This document shows positions 34,586 to 45,817 of a stretch of 64,000 nucleotides of DNA, piece after piece. The position numbers and the translations under genes were made by a program. The stretch covers positions 55,099,242 through 55,163,241 of the forward strand of contig JALIGW010000005.1 of NCBI GenBank assembly GCA_023053685.1, read 5' to 3'. The notes beneath the pieces are model-generated. The model was not told the origin of the DNA. It was given only the letters and a program-made list of their open reading frames with translations, and did not search any database. The stretch comes from Diadophis punctatus similis (Eukaryota; Chordata; Lepidosauria; Squamata; Dipsadidae). Positions within the stretch are counted from its first letter, which is position 1; every line of letters begins with the position of its first letter.

Positions 34586-34797
34586 CTTTTATTATTTTAA
34601 TGAATAATTCAAGGTAGCAAACATACATAATATTCTTTCCTCATCCTATTTTCTCCACAGCAACAACCTTGTGAGGTGGATTGAGCTGAGAAGAGAGCGA
34701 CTGGCTCAAGATCACCAAGCTGGCTTTCATGCCTAAAACAGGACTAGAACTCAGTCTCCTAGTTTTGACCTTAACCACTATACCAAACTGGCTCTCC
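34586..34797 (-). mobile_element. tRNA-derived squamate SINE, second family, reversed
   Basis: On the minus strand: GAGAGCCAGTTTGGTATAGT, GGTTAAGGTCAAAACTAGG, GAGTTCTAGTCCTG (box B-like), TAGGCATGAAAGCCAGCTTG, CCACCTCACAAGGTTGTTGC and an AT-rich tail. Confidence 0.82.
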
Positions 34798-35812
34798 CAA
34801 AAAAAAAAAACACCCGACTATCTCATCAATTTTTTATTTAAAAATAAATGCAGAAAATAAGTAAATAAGTAAGCAAGTAAAGAAAACCACACATTGATTT
34901 ACAGCAGCCTAAAATTTAAACACATCCCAAGCACTGAAAACGTTTACTTGACTACTGGGCCAGTGGAAGCAAGTGACATAATGTTGTGTTAAAAATTCTG
35001 CCCCTTATACTTGTATTTATGGGTGATACAGGTAGAAAAATGTAGCGCTTGCATGATTGTGACATACATTTTGTCATTTTGGTCTCATTGTGATTTAGGA
35101 ACAGATGCTTATGGTTGTACTTGTAGCATTATAACACATTACAGGACGAGGCAGGATGGATTTGATTAATCCTTTTAATGGGAGATTGCTGGCAGCCTAT
35201 AAAACAAATCTATCCATAATATGAAAGTGAACATATTGCTATTATTTAAATGAGCACCAAAAAGAAAAGAAAAAGTCTACATTCGTGACTCTAACTAATT
35301 TAGACTCTGGTTTTGATGTTCAGAATGGGGGCAGCAAAAACATACCTAGCTGCATTGCTTTGAAAAATAATTATAATATATTCAGAATATATTATCCAAC
35401 CATTTAGTATCCATAGTTGGAAAATGAGATTTTACAGAGCTTAGTCTTCACATAATTTCATGTGAAATTACTCCATGGGATATTAAAGTGACATTGATGG
35501 ACACTTGGCCCAAAAATAGATGTCTTTAACTTGGTGACTGAATCAGAACTAGTCTGTGCAGGAAAGACTGACTCTGTTTTAAGTGGATTTGAATTTTATC
35601 TCTGCTCCAGCCAGAGGCTAAAGTCACAGTCATACATCACCAAGATTTCATAGCTTAAAATAAGGATTATCCTACATATATCTAACATGCCTATTATAAA
35701 ACGAAGGTTTATTACCTGAACAAACCTCCACTCCCTTTATATTAGACTTTGTGCATTGGGTGTAATTCAATTAATCAAAGAAATCATTTATTTATTTTTC
35801 CAACATTTACAT
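34798..35812. other. Unassigned AT-rich sequence
   Basis: No gene or clear repeat was recognised. Confidence 0.4.
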
Positions 35813-35963
35813 AAGTAGTGGGTTCTAAAACCCTTTACTACCAGTTTGCGGGCACGCTTGTGACACTTCTACACAGAAGCGTTCCGGGTAGGTGGGCGGA
35901 GCCTTCTGCCGCCGGTGCTACTGGTTCTAAGAACCGGCCCGAACCGGGAGCAACCCACCGCTG
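35813..35963 (-). mobile_element. hAT MITE, 151 bp
   Basis: Ends AAGTAGTGGGTTCTAAAACC and GGGAGCAACCCACCGCTG. The target duplication ATTTACAT is perfect (35805-35812 and 35964-35971). It is the reverse of the same family at 54554-54714 and 57422-57586. Confidence 0.9.
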
Positions 35964-35971
35964 ATTTACAT

Positions 35972-37332
35972 GCCACTTACTCTTTCCCTTATGAACTATG
36001 CCATCAGTTTGAACATCCGAATTAATTAAAATATAGGAATTGGGTCAATTCAGTTCACAATTCTGACTTTATTTGGAGGAAAGCATCATTGATACATGAG
36101 CAGGACTATTTTTATTTTATGAAATCAGTCAACAAAAGAAATAATTGCTCAGGCCTAGTGTGTATCACTTTGCAAAATAGTGGTACTGGCATATCCAGCT
36201 ATTTGGCTTTATTTTTCTTTAGGTCTGGGATTTTTAAAATATATAAAACCCAGAGTAAGTGGGAGAGTACTAGAAGCAGTAGATGTCCAACATCTAATCA
36301 GATGCCCACAAGAAACAATGGATTTATATTTCCAAATTCCTAGCCAGCAAGCTCAGTAAACATACTGGTTGGAGATTTTAAGACTTAACAGTCTCCATTT
36401 CTTATGGCTACAGTGGATACTATGAATGATGATCAAACAATATAAGAAATGCCTACACTGGGCTATATTATTCTGTTTAGTTTAGCTCCTCAGGTTTCAG
36501 ATGGAAATATTTTCCAACCTACTTGGTTTCTTTTGCATGCGAATCCCTAAGCTACAACTCACTCCCAAATGACTCTAATCCACTTTGGACTTCTAAGGTA
36601 AAGACCAACCTATTTTTAATATATCAAAATGACTTATGAATTAAATAAATGTAACTGCTAAATTGCACGTTCTATACAATTGTAATGATGTATTGTGTAT
36701 TTTTATTGTAATTCATTTAATAAATGAAAAAATACCTGCTAAATTGGATAGATTTATGCACAAACTTTGTATTAAACAAAAGCATTGGAGTGGGGGGAGG
36801 GGGGAAAGCAGGAAATTCTTGGTTGAAACAACAGAGTAATATTATTACTATTGTTATTAGAACATTGCAAGATAATAATATTGTTATCTTATGTACCAAT
36901 GTTTTTATTTTTTTATATTTGACTTTAAAATATTGAGTCAGAAGTTACTGAGGAAGAAATTAATCATTTTTTAAATAATACAATTCTTCCAGGGCTTACA
37001 TATGTTCAAACTGGTTATTTACCTCGTTTATCTCTTTAGGAAATTGCAGCCACTATAAAAATCTATGGAAACAGGCATATTGCCTATGCTATGCTCATTC
37101 AGTAGCATAGCCAACATTCCTGTTTTCATAGCTTTTTATGGTGCCTTTAATTTCTTGAAGAGATAAAGGAGGTAAATAGTCTAAACATATGTAAATCCTG
37201 AAAGAGTTGTATTATTTTAAAATGATTCAAATGTCCACTTCTTTGCTTGAGTATTGTTGAATATTTAAGATACCATTTTGAATAAAGCTTTCCTGGCTTC
37301 TTTCAAGGGGGCTGATATGAGTTTGAAAGTTA
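35972..37332. other. Unassigned AT-rich sequence with an imperfect inverted repeat
   Basis: TTTACCTCGTTTATCTCTTT near 37019 and AAAGGAGGTAAATAGTC near 37167 are part of an imperfect inverted repeat of about 200 bp centred near 37095 (ACATATG...CATATGT ends). No gene recognised. Confidence 0.4.
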
Positions 37333-37340
37333 TCATAGCC

Positions 37341-37737
37341 CCCTGATGACGAACCTATGGCATGCCCCAGTTCAGCTCTGCAACACATGCATGTGCACTT
37401 CCCGCCAGCCAGATGGTCTTCAGGTCTCTGCTGCACATGCGCGGGGAGTGAGGGCAATGCGGCGGGCAAGCATGCCTGCGTGGATGGTGGGGCACATGTG
37501 GGGCCCCCACATGTGCATGCGTGAGGGGTGGGGTGTATGTGGGTGGGTGACTGTGCATGCGGGGGCACATGCCGGGGCCATGTCCGCATGTGGGTGGGGT
37601 GGGGTGCATGCAGGGGGCCACATGCACATGCTCGGGAGGCGTGCACTTGCATGGGGCAGGGTGCATGCATGGGGGACACATGCACATTGCATTTTGGGGG
37701 CACGTGCACTTGGTCCAGAAAAGATTAGCCATCACTG
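37341..37737. mobile_element. hAT MITE, 397 bp, CATG/GGGG-rich interior
   Basis: The left end CCCTGATGACGAACCTATGG and the right end GATTAGCCATCACTG belong to the CAGTGATGG family. The target duplication is TCATAGCC/TCATAGAC (7/8). The interior alternates CACATG, GCATGC and GGGG runs and opens long frames on both strands by composition. Confidence 0.82.
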
Positions 37738-37786
37738 TCATAGACTTTTTAAGCTATTGATTGATTTCCTTTTGAAATGTTGATGC

Positions 37787-38082
37787 CAGAGGTGGGTTCT
37801 ACTTACCTTCCCCACTAGTTCGTATCGCGACGGAAGTGCACATTTTGCGCACAAGCGTTTGCTTTGCTCGCACGCACGTGCGCATCACTTCCCAGAAATG
37901 ACCCTCTAAGCATGCGCAGAAGCCTTTGCGCATGCACAAAGGTTTTTTTTGCAATCCGCGGCGACAGGAGGACCGGTTCGGGAGCGTGGACCACTGGTCA
38001 TTGCTGCCGGTTCGGCGAGCGTCACCAAATTTCTGCTACCAGTACTAGAGAACCGGTCCGAACCGGCAGCAACCCACCACTG
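37787..38082. mobile_element. hAT MITE, 296 bp
   Basis: Termini are CAGAGGTGGGTTCTACTTAC and GCAGCAACCCACCACTG. The target duplication GTTGATGC is perfect (37779-37786 and 38083-38090). It holds GCATGCGCAGAAGCC and TTGCGCATGCAC. Confidence 0.92.
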
Positions 38083-38090
38083 GTTGATGC

Positions 38091-39196
38091 CAACATTTTT
38101 ATAAAAACCCTGATGTCAATTCAATATTACTTTGAATTGTCCCTGCTTCACTGTCTGATTGTATAAAAGGTCAACAACAAGGTGTAGGTAACATCAGATC
38201 CTGAATTCATATTCTAGGCATATTGTCAGAAAATATGGAATTGGTAAAGGTAGAATCTAGATTGGGATGCAGGAAATTTAAGTAAGCTTTGGATAAATAT
38301 GGATTTGCTTCTTTTACTAATTGGATTAGTAATCCTTTGGCATGATTTATTACAGCTGGGATTATTTTGTTATCCATTTAATTGGCACAGGGAATTTTAA
38401 TCTCCAGTTATATTTGATTTCGTATTGGAATTATTGGCTTGTCTTGACAGGTAACTGAAGGTCATTCCAAAAATAAAAATTGCTGTCACATAATGCTAAT
38501 TATTATTATATATTGATAAGTGATTATGTTATATAGATTTAAATATCCAAGGAATTTGTAAAAACTGGGAGTTTGCTTGGAGTTTGAACTCTTCTAAATA
38601 TCTTCCTTCAATTTTAAGTGTAGATATATCAGATTGGTGGCTAATGGCAGAATCAGTTTATGAAGAAATATAAAATGTTATAAAACAATACTGCTTTAAG
38701 ATTGATATACACTTAGATGATTTTAAACAAGTTAACAATGGTTTGAGAAACTTTATGGGGAAAATAAAATTCATTACAAAAAAATCAAATGACAACTTTC
38801 ATAGTATGATGAAGTTTTGAACTTTCCCTGTTTTCATTTGACCTTAAAAAAAATATTATGGACACAACTAGAAATTTCCTAGGTTATTTCACTGATCTCA
38901 AATCAGGAACTTGGTTTATTTTTTTAATCAAAATTCCAGTTATATTTCCAGTATTGAAAGCTGTAAAACATATCCAGAGATTTTGGGGTGGAGGTATCAT
39001 TTTGATTCTTCTTCTCGTGCCAGATTTGTACTTTGGGATAATCCTAATTGGAAAATTGAAAGTCCCCCCTTAGAGTTCATGGGCTAATATTTTAGATTAG
39101 GTTATTGCTAATGTTTAATTAATTTTCAGTATTGTAAACAGATTTGTATAGAATAAAAATTGTAGAATGAAAATATTACTAATAGATTAATGACGT
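38091..39196. other. Unassigned AT-rich sequence
   Basis: No gene recognised; several short frames in very AT-rich DNA. A diverged LINE is possible but I could not identify one. Confidence 0.35.
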
Positions 39197-39337
39197 ATAC
39201 CCTGTTTCCCCCAAAATAAGACATCCCCTGATAATAAGCCCAATCGGGCTTTTGAGCGCATAGCAATAAGGCCAAGCGCTTATTTCAGGGTTCAAAAAAA
39301 TATAAGACAAGGTCTTATTTTCAGGGAAACATGGTAT
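39197..39337. mobile_element. Short inverted-repeat element (141 bp)
   Basis: ATACCCTGTTTCCCCCAAAA at the left and TTTTCAGGGAAACATGGTAT at the right form imperfect terminal inverted repeats that continue through AATAAGAC. I cannot assign the superfamily; the target duplication is unclear. Confidence 0.7.
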
Positions 39338-39415
39338 TTATTTTTGAAAGTCCCCCGGGAGTTGGGCGGCATACAAATATATTTAAATAAATAAATAAAT
39401 AAATAAAATAAATAT
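39338..39415 (+). mobile_element. SINE/LINE 3' tail with (AAAT)n
   Basis: GGGAGTTGGGCGGCATACAA followed by AAATAAATAAAT is a common squamate retroelement end. Confidence 0.6.
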
Positions 39416-39844
39416 TCTGTGGCAGATGGAAACGGTAAAGCCAAATTCTTTTCAGAGATTGTGATAATAATTGTATTCTTAAAGTCCTGTGCTTTTCTCA
39501 GCCTTCCTTTATTAATAACTCCTGGTAGTAAGTTTCCCCTGTGGTTACGCAGATTTATACAAGAAGCTTCTAAGTTGTACATAAAGCCAATATCTTCACC
39601 CATTGCATGGAACTGAACATAATTTATTTGCCACAAAGATTCTGAATTAGTCACCATTTGTTCCACTGGATGACTCAAGGTTCTTTTTTCCCCTCATGTT
39701 CCCAGTCTTGTCTACCGCTCTGGGGGAAGGTGTTGGTCTGAATCTGTTTAGATTTTCGTGATTTGTTGAGGTGAGCTGAGAATTGCCACTAGGCTTTTCT
39801 TTCTAAGCTGAAAAAAAAAATCCAAATATTGTCAATCTCCTCAC

Positions 39845-41060
39845 CAGAGTATGGATCCAGGGGTCCTCATCATTTTATTTGCCTTTCTCTGTACTCTCTC
39901 AAATTTCACCATGCCAATCTTGAGGCATAATGGTCAGTAGGAGAGCACAATATACCAAGGGGTTTTGTGCACAATTGATTTTTATTTTCCACCATTGTCT
40001 TGATGACATCAAGTTTGTCTTTTTTTACCCCACCTGTGTATCTAGGCAATATTTTCATAAACTTTTCCCGGCAACCACAAATCCCTTTTCTGATCAGTCA
40101 CAGCTTGCTTAGACTCCATGAAATCCTTGGAGAATCCTAGTATTTTCATCTTTCTCTTGTAAAAACAATCCATTTTTTTCCTGCTATGTTTCTTGCTCCT
40201 TGTCCAGTTTAGTCCTAAATAAAGGTAGCGCTACTACCAAATTTGCCGAACTGAGGAAAATGGAAATAAATTATCAGGTAATTCCATCCATATACTGTAA
40301 TTTTCAACACTCTCAAAGATTAAAAGTGTTTGAGCCAGAACAACTGCATTTATTCTTCTACAGCTTGATACCCCCGTCTATCATGGATGTTCACAAGTAG
40401 GACAAGCTTGGCAAGCTATATCCCACATGTCATTCTTTGAATTATTTATTGAGGCAATGGTGTAAAATACATGGTTTGCATCATTGGCAAGAATGCTATA
40501 CAGCTTCTACTGGACACAACTTGTGTATCTTGATGAATTTATTTTTAGTAATACTTAACATTAATTTAACTTGAACAAATATCATGCTTACCTCCCAGCA
40601 ATTTCTTGGATTAATCTGGAGCAATTATTTAATTAAATAAGCAAAAATTGGCATAACATTGGAATTTTCCAGTTCTCTTGTTTAGAAGCAATGTGAGGGA
40701 TATGCCATGTTTTTATTATAATATCACTGATTTCACCCTTGAGTCCCTTAAGAATTTTCAGATGAATACCATCTGGACCTGGTGATTTGTTTATTTTCAA
40801 CTCCTCAGCAAGATCTAGATCTCTTTCTCACCATTACATTGCCTGCCTGAAAATGTCAGCACAAGAATAATTATCAGCCTTTCACATTCTGCATTAAATG
40901 CAAATAAAGAAAACATTCAGATTTTTGCTATTTCCAGTTTCCTTCAATGTTTCTAGCCTTTAACAATCCAGTTGTTTGCCATTTCAATGGTTCTAAAGTA
41001 GTTTTTTGAAATCCATTTTATTCTTCAATATTATTGATCTTAATATTAACCATGCTTTAC
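39845..41060 (-). mobile_element. Old CR1/L3-like LINE relic
   Basis: Plus-strand phrases that I recognise as reversed CR1/L3-type sequence include GGTCCTCATCATTTTATTTG, TTCCCGGCAACCACAA...CTGATCAGTCACAGC and TACCATCTGGACCTGGTGAT. The copy is heavily eroded with no open frame. Boundaries are approximate. Confidence 0.55.
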
Positions 41061-41760
<700 letters not shown>

Positions 41761-41874
41761 AAAAATTAAACATGCAATATTCTGAACCGGACAATATATT
41801 TTTATGGCAAAAATTCTTTTACAGTGAAAGAAAAGTATGCAGTTCTGTGTTGTTTCCTGTATATGACCAGAATG

Positions 41875-42879
41875 GTACCGTATTTTTCGAAGTATAAGAC
41901 GCACCATTTTACCCTCAAAAAGAGGGTGAAAACCTGGGTGCGTCTTATACACCGAATGCAGCCCCACCCAGCCACCCCCACCCTTTGGCCTCTGCCTGCC
42001 AACAATTTACCTCTTTGCAGTAAACAGGGCAAAGCACAAGAAGAGCACAAGAAGAGATAAACTGCCTCCTGACCTACAGCTGACAGGCTTGCAAGCCACC
42101 TGGTAAAATGAAACTAACTAGGGTGGCTGTAATATGACAAATTGCTGGGAGATAAACTGCTGGCAATATTAGGCTGCTGAAATCAAATGGAGGCAAGCTA
42201 TAGCTGCTATGGCTCAGAGCTAGAGCTCTTGCCTCACAATCAGGAGGTTGTGAGTTCTATCCTAGGTAGAGGCAGATTCTGTTAATATGTTATTTTGTTA
42301 AATGTTTGTAGAGTGTTCAAATTATTAGACTTATTTTTTAAAGACTGCTTTATTATTGTTCTAGACAACTTAACAAAATGAAGAAGCTTTTTAAAATAAA
42401 TGCTTGCTCTGAAGAGGCCCAGTGCTATTGTATCTTCTTTTAAATAGCAGAGAATACTTCCAGAAAGCCACATCAATTTTAAAGATCTGTAAAAGTATAA
42501 TCTGAAATGTCCTGTTTTAGTATTAAGTATTAGTATTAAGTATTAGTATTAAAAGAAGGCAGCTGAGAAACCCTGACTAGTCATGTTTGGAGTAGATCTA
42601 TTTAAATAATTGGGAGGAGTTAGTGTGATTACATTTAAGAAAACTTTCTGGGATTAATATACTGCCATAATGTACATTTCTCCAATTCTTTGCCATTTCT
42701 ATGGGTCAGGCACACATGCACAGAAATACACAGCAAACAGTGTATATCAGCTGTACTGTTTGCTGTTTGCTGTTTGGCAAATTGCTGGGAGGCAGAGGCC
42801 TTTTTTCCTTGTTTTCCTTCCCCAAAACTAAGGTGCGTCTTATACTCCGGTGCGTCTTATACTCCGAAAAATATGGTAC
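41875..42879. mobile_element. 1-kb inverted-repeat element (GTATAAGACGCACC ends)
   Basis: GTACCGTATTTTTCGAAGTA at the left and its near complement at the right make terminal inverted repeats of about 31 bp, which end in AAGACGCACC. GTGCGTCTTATAC units are repeated inside both ends. No transposase frame is visible. Superfamily unassigned. Confidence 0.8.
42203..42276 (+). other. tRNA-like segment inside the 1-kb element
   Basis: GCTATGGCTCAGAGCTAGAG resembles a D-arm/box A, and GGTTGTGAGTTCTATCC a T-arm/box B, about the right distance apart. It may be a worn SINE head or tRNA-derived piece carried by the element. Confidence 0.4.
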
Positions 42880-43791
42880 TTGAATTCATAGTCTTAATAA
42901 TAATACATGACCAGGTCCAGTAGCCAACTATTCATTTCTTTATCAATGTATGTATTATCAGAGTGCAGACCTTTTTCTTATATACACAGAAGTACAGCCA
43001 GAAAATTCAAGTAATCTCATTGTGTATTTAATATAGCACCATGCTGAATAACTTACAAGTTGCTCACATTTATTTCTAACATAATGGATTTCTAATATAG
43101 TGGATAAAGTAGACTCTCTCATTCTCTTTAACTAAAAGACCAAGGCTGCAACCCTCTGCCAAAATAGAGAAAGCATTACCCGAGAATGTACAGTGAGCTC
43201 TGAAAAGCAAGGATTGTTGTGTTAATGGCTTCCTTGCTCTTTTCATTTTCTTCTTTTCAGTCCTGTTTGTGAATAAATAGCAGAAAGCTTCTTCAAACTT
43301 TCTTGTAAAGCATTGCTGGCAGATTCTGCAACAACTACTTCCGTAATAGGTTTAGGAAATCATTTAGCTCTTCCAGAAATTTCCTCTTAGTTATGAAAGA
43401 CTTAATCAAAATGGGACTTCGCAAATTTAAATAACCAGCAGTATCTTTTAATATCTTTTACTTTTTAATAATAGAATTTCTGCACAATGTTCTCACTGCC
43501 AAAACTAAATCAGAACAGAAACAAACCCACACTCTTTCCTTTCCTTTACAGAGTCAAGTCACCAGAGGCTCTCCACTGTTTTTTCATACAGCAAGATAGG
43601 AACACCTTTGTGCGCTATCCTTTTTTAAAGTAAAAGTAGGAAATATGAGGACTTTGCTGTCAATAGGCTCCATGCCTTATAAAAAATTTGGTTAGTGACA
43701 AGCTATCAATGTCTGAGACAGAGAGACGAGAGAGATCTGCCTCTCTCTTATTATTTACAAGAATACCCATATCCCTTTTTTAAAAAATGGT
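42880..43791. other. Unassigned AT-rich sequence
   Basis: No gene or clear repeat was recognised. Confidence 0.4.
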
Positions 43792-43799
43792 GGATAAAT

Positions 43800-44073
43800 C
43801 AGTGGGGGGTTTCTGCCGGAGCTGTCCGGTGCATAGCTCCAGTAGGGAGCGGCCTTTTGTGCAATTTGCACACAACCACACTGGAGCCGTTTTTGCCGGT
43901 CCATCGCGAGCATCGCCATCTTTTTCTGACAATTTTTGGCCGATTTTGCTTCTGCGCATGCACAGAAGCAAAATCGCGTGAGGGGGGCGCGCGCATAGTG
44001 AGTGCACTCGTGCCCGAAATGTGGAGATGCGTACGCAGCGCACTGGCATGGGTAAGTGAGCAACCCGCCCCTG
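43800..44073. mobile_element. hAT MITE, 274 bp
   Basis: Termini are CAGTGGGGGGTTTCTGCCGG and GAGCAACCCGCCCCTG. The target duplication is GGATAAAT/GGATAGAT (7/8). The interior GATTTTGCTTCTGCGCATGC hairpin matches the 6960-7347 element. Confidence 0.88.
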
Positions 44074-44182
44074 GGATAGATCCTATCCACAGCTGCTGTT
44101 GCTGGTCTTCTGGTTGACACTTTTCTACTTAAGGATTTCACTCCCCAAACACACTGATAACTACTTCTAGAAGCATCTGTTT

Positions 44183-44316
44183 CAGGGGTGTCAAACTCGC
44201 ATCATCACAGCGTCATCATGTGACGTATCGGGACTTTCCCCCCCTCTGCTAAACCAGGCATGGGCGTGGCCAAACGTGACGTATCCAGCCCATGGGCCAT
44301 GAGTTTGAGAGCCCTG
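44183..44316. mobile_element. hAT MITE, 134 bp (CAGGGGTGTCAAACTC family)
   Basis: CAGGGGTGTCAAACTCGC and GAGTTTGAGAGCCCTG form the ends. The target duplication is weak (ATCTGTTT/ATCTATTA, 6/8). Related to 44894-45017 and 52138-52457. Confidence 0.8.
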
Positions 44317-44885
44317 ATCTATTAGAACACTAACACCTCCAGATTTCTTCATTTATGGGAATAAGTGAAGAGGAAGAAACACTAGACATAGAAATGCAAG
44401 GAGACGGGAGAGTAGACATTTATTTTTATCTTCATTCCTGCATCAGAATTAAAGTGACCAACCAATAGGCCTGTTCCACTGTCTCTAAGAGAAGATTTAT
44501 CTGAATGAATGAGCAGCTGAAGTTATTCTTTACATGTGAGCAAGTATTTTCATTGTGAGTGTGCCTGTTCTGCCTCAAGGCTTTCTTTCATGCAGCAGAG
44601 GTAGAAAGAATGCTGTGCTTCTCTAAGTACTGAAGTGGAATCAATTTCACCTGACTAGCAGACTTATCTCAAAGAAACCATCTTCTGTGGATATGCTGCT
44701 CATGTGTGGAAATTTTTATGAGCAATCCAGCAAAATATCATGCTCATTTGATTCTGTTGGCTGAAAATGGACCCACTCTGCTTTTAAGTTTTGCTTCACT
44801 CAAAGCTGGCTAAAATTAAAACACTTCTAAAATTCCAAGCTGTCCTAATTTTTATTTGCAGTAGTAGACTGCAAAGCTAAAGGTA
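44317..44885. other. Unassigned AT-rich sequence
   Basis: No gene or clear repeat was recognised. Confidence 0.4.
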
Positions 44886-44891
44886 TAGTCT

Positions 44892-45017
44892 AGGAGTGTC
44901 AAACTGGTGGTCCACGGGCCGGATGGGTCACATGCAGGCCACACCCATGCCAGCTCTGCAAAGGGAAAAAAGTTGTAAAAATCACGTAACAGCCACATGA
45001 TGAGTTTGACACCCATG
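44892..45017. mobile_element. hAT MITE, about 126 bp (CAGGGGTGTCAAACTC family)
   Basis: TAGGAGTGTCAAACTGGTGG at the left and GATGAGTTTGACACCCATG at the right. The target duplication is GTATAGTC/GTATAGAC (7/8), and the right copy also serves as the left duplication of the next element. Confidence 0.8.
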
Positions 45018-45025
45018 GTATAGAC

Positions 45026-45467
45026 CAGTGATGGCGAACCTTTTTTCCCTCGGGTGCCAAAAGTGCGCATGTGTGTTCCCACACTCATAATTCAATGCCC
45101 CCCATGCACCATGCCCCTGAACATGCGCGCATGACCCCCCACCCTGCCCCACCCACCACGCATCAGCGTATGACTCTCCCTGCTCCCCCATTTCCCGACT
45201 TCCGGTGGGCCCGCTAGGCCTGTTTTTCGCCCTCCCCAGGCTCCAGAGGCTTCCCTGGAGCCTGGGAAGGGCAAAAACACCCTCCCCTGCCTCCCAGAGG
45301 CCCTCCGGAGGCCAAAAACACCTTCCCAGAGCCTCCGTGTGAGCCAAAAATAAGCTGGCCGGCATGCACATGCACGCTGGAGCTGAGCTAGGGCAACGGC
45401 TTACGTGCCAGCAGATATGGCTCCACGTGCCACCTGTGGCACACATGCCATAGGTTCGCCATCACGG
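45026..45467. mobile_element. hAT MITE, 442 bp (CAGTGATGG family)
   Basis: Ends CAGTGATGGCGAACCTTTTT and GTTCGCCATCACGG. The target duplication is GTATAGAC/GTATAGGC (7/8). Interior with CTCCCCAGGCTCCAGAGGC-type units, like 10199-10777. Confidence 0.88.
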
Positions 45468-45584
45468 GTATAGGCAATTGGATGGGTTTTAAAATCCGGA
45501 TTAAGAAAGTACTCCCATATTCTTTTTTTTTCAAATTCCAGGCTTTTTTTAATAATCACTAGACTACTTATGAAGAAATCAGAA

Positions 45585-45817
45585 GAGCCGAGGTGGTGCA
45601 GTGGTTAAATGCAGCACTGCAGGCTACTGCTAGTTCAGCAGTTCAGCTGTTCAAATCTCACCGGCTCAAGGTTGACTCAGCCTTCCATCCTTCTGAGGTC
45701 GGTAAAATGAGGACCCAGATTGTTGGGGGCAATATGCTGAACTCTGTAAACCACTTAGAGAGGGCTGTAAAGCACTATGAAGCGGTATATAAGTCTAAGT
45801 GCTATTGCTATTGCTAT
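45585..45817 (+). mobile_element. Squamate tRNA-SINE, (ATTGCT)n-tailed form
   Basis: Head GAGCCGAGGTGGTGCAGTGG, box B-like GTTCAAATCTC, the shared body and the ATTGCTATTGCT tail. Full length. Confidence 0.92.

Noticed and set aside
37346..37783. 145- and 160-codon His/Cys/Gly-rich frames
   Set aside because: They lie inside a hAT MITE with ACATG/GGGG repeats; 8-bp flanking duplication and MITE ends explain the segment.
42203..42276. Functional tRNA gene
   Set aside because: Box A and box B resemblance is partial, and I could not pair a full acceptor stem; a SINE-type or relic origin is more likely.
43695..44117. 140-codon + frame
   Set aside because: Most of it is the hAT MITE at 43800-44073.
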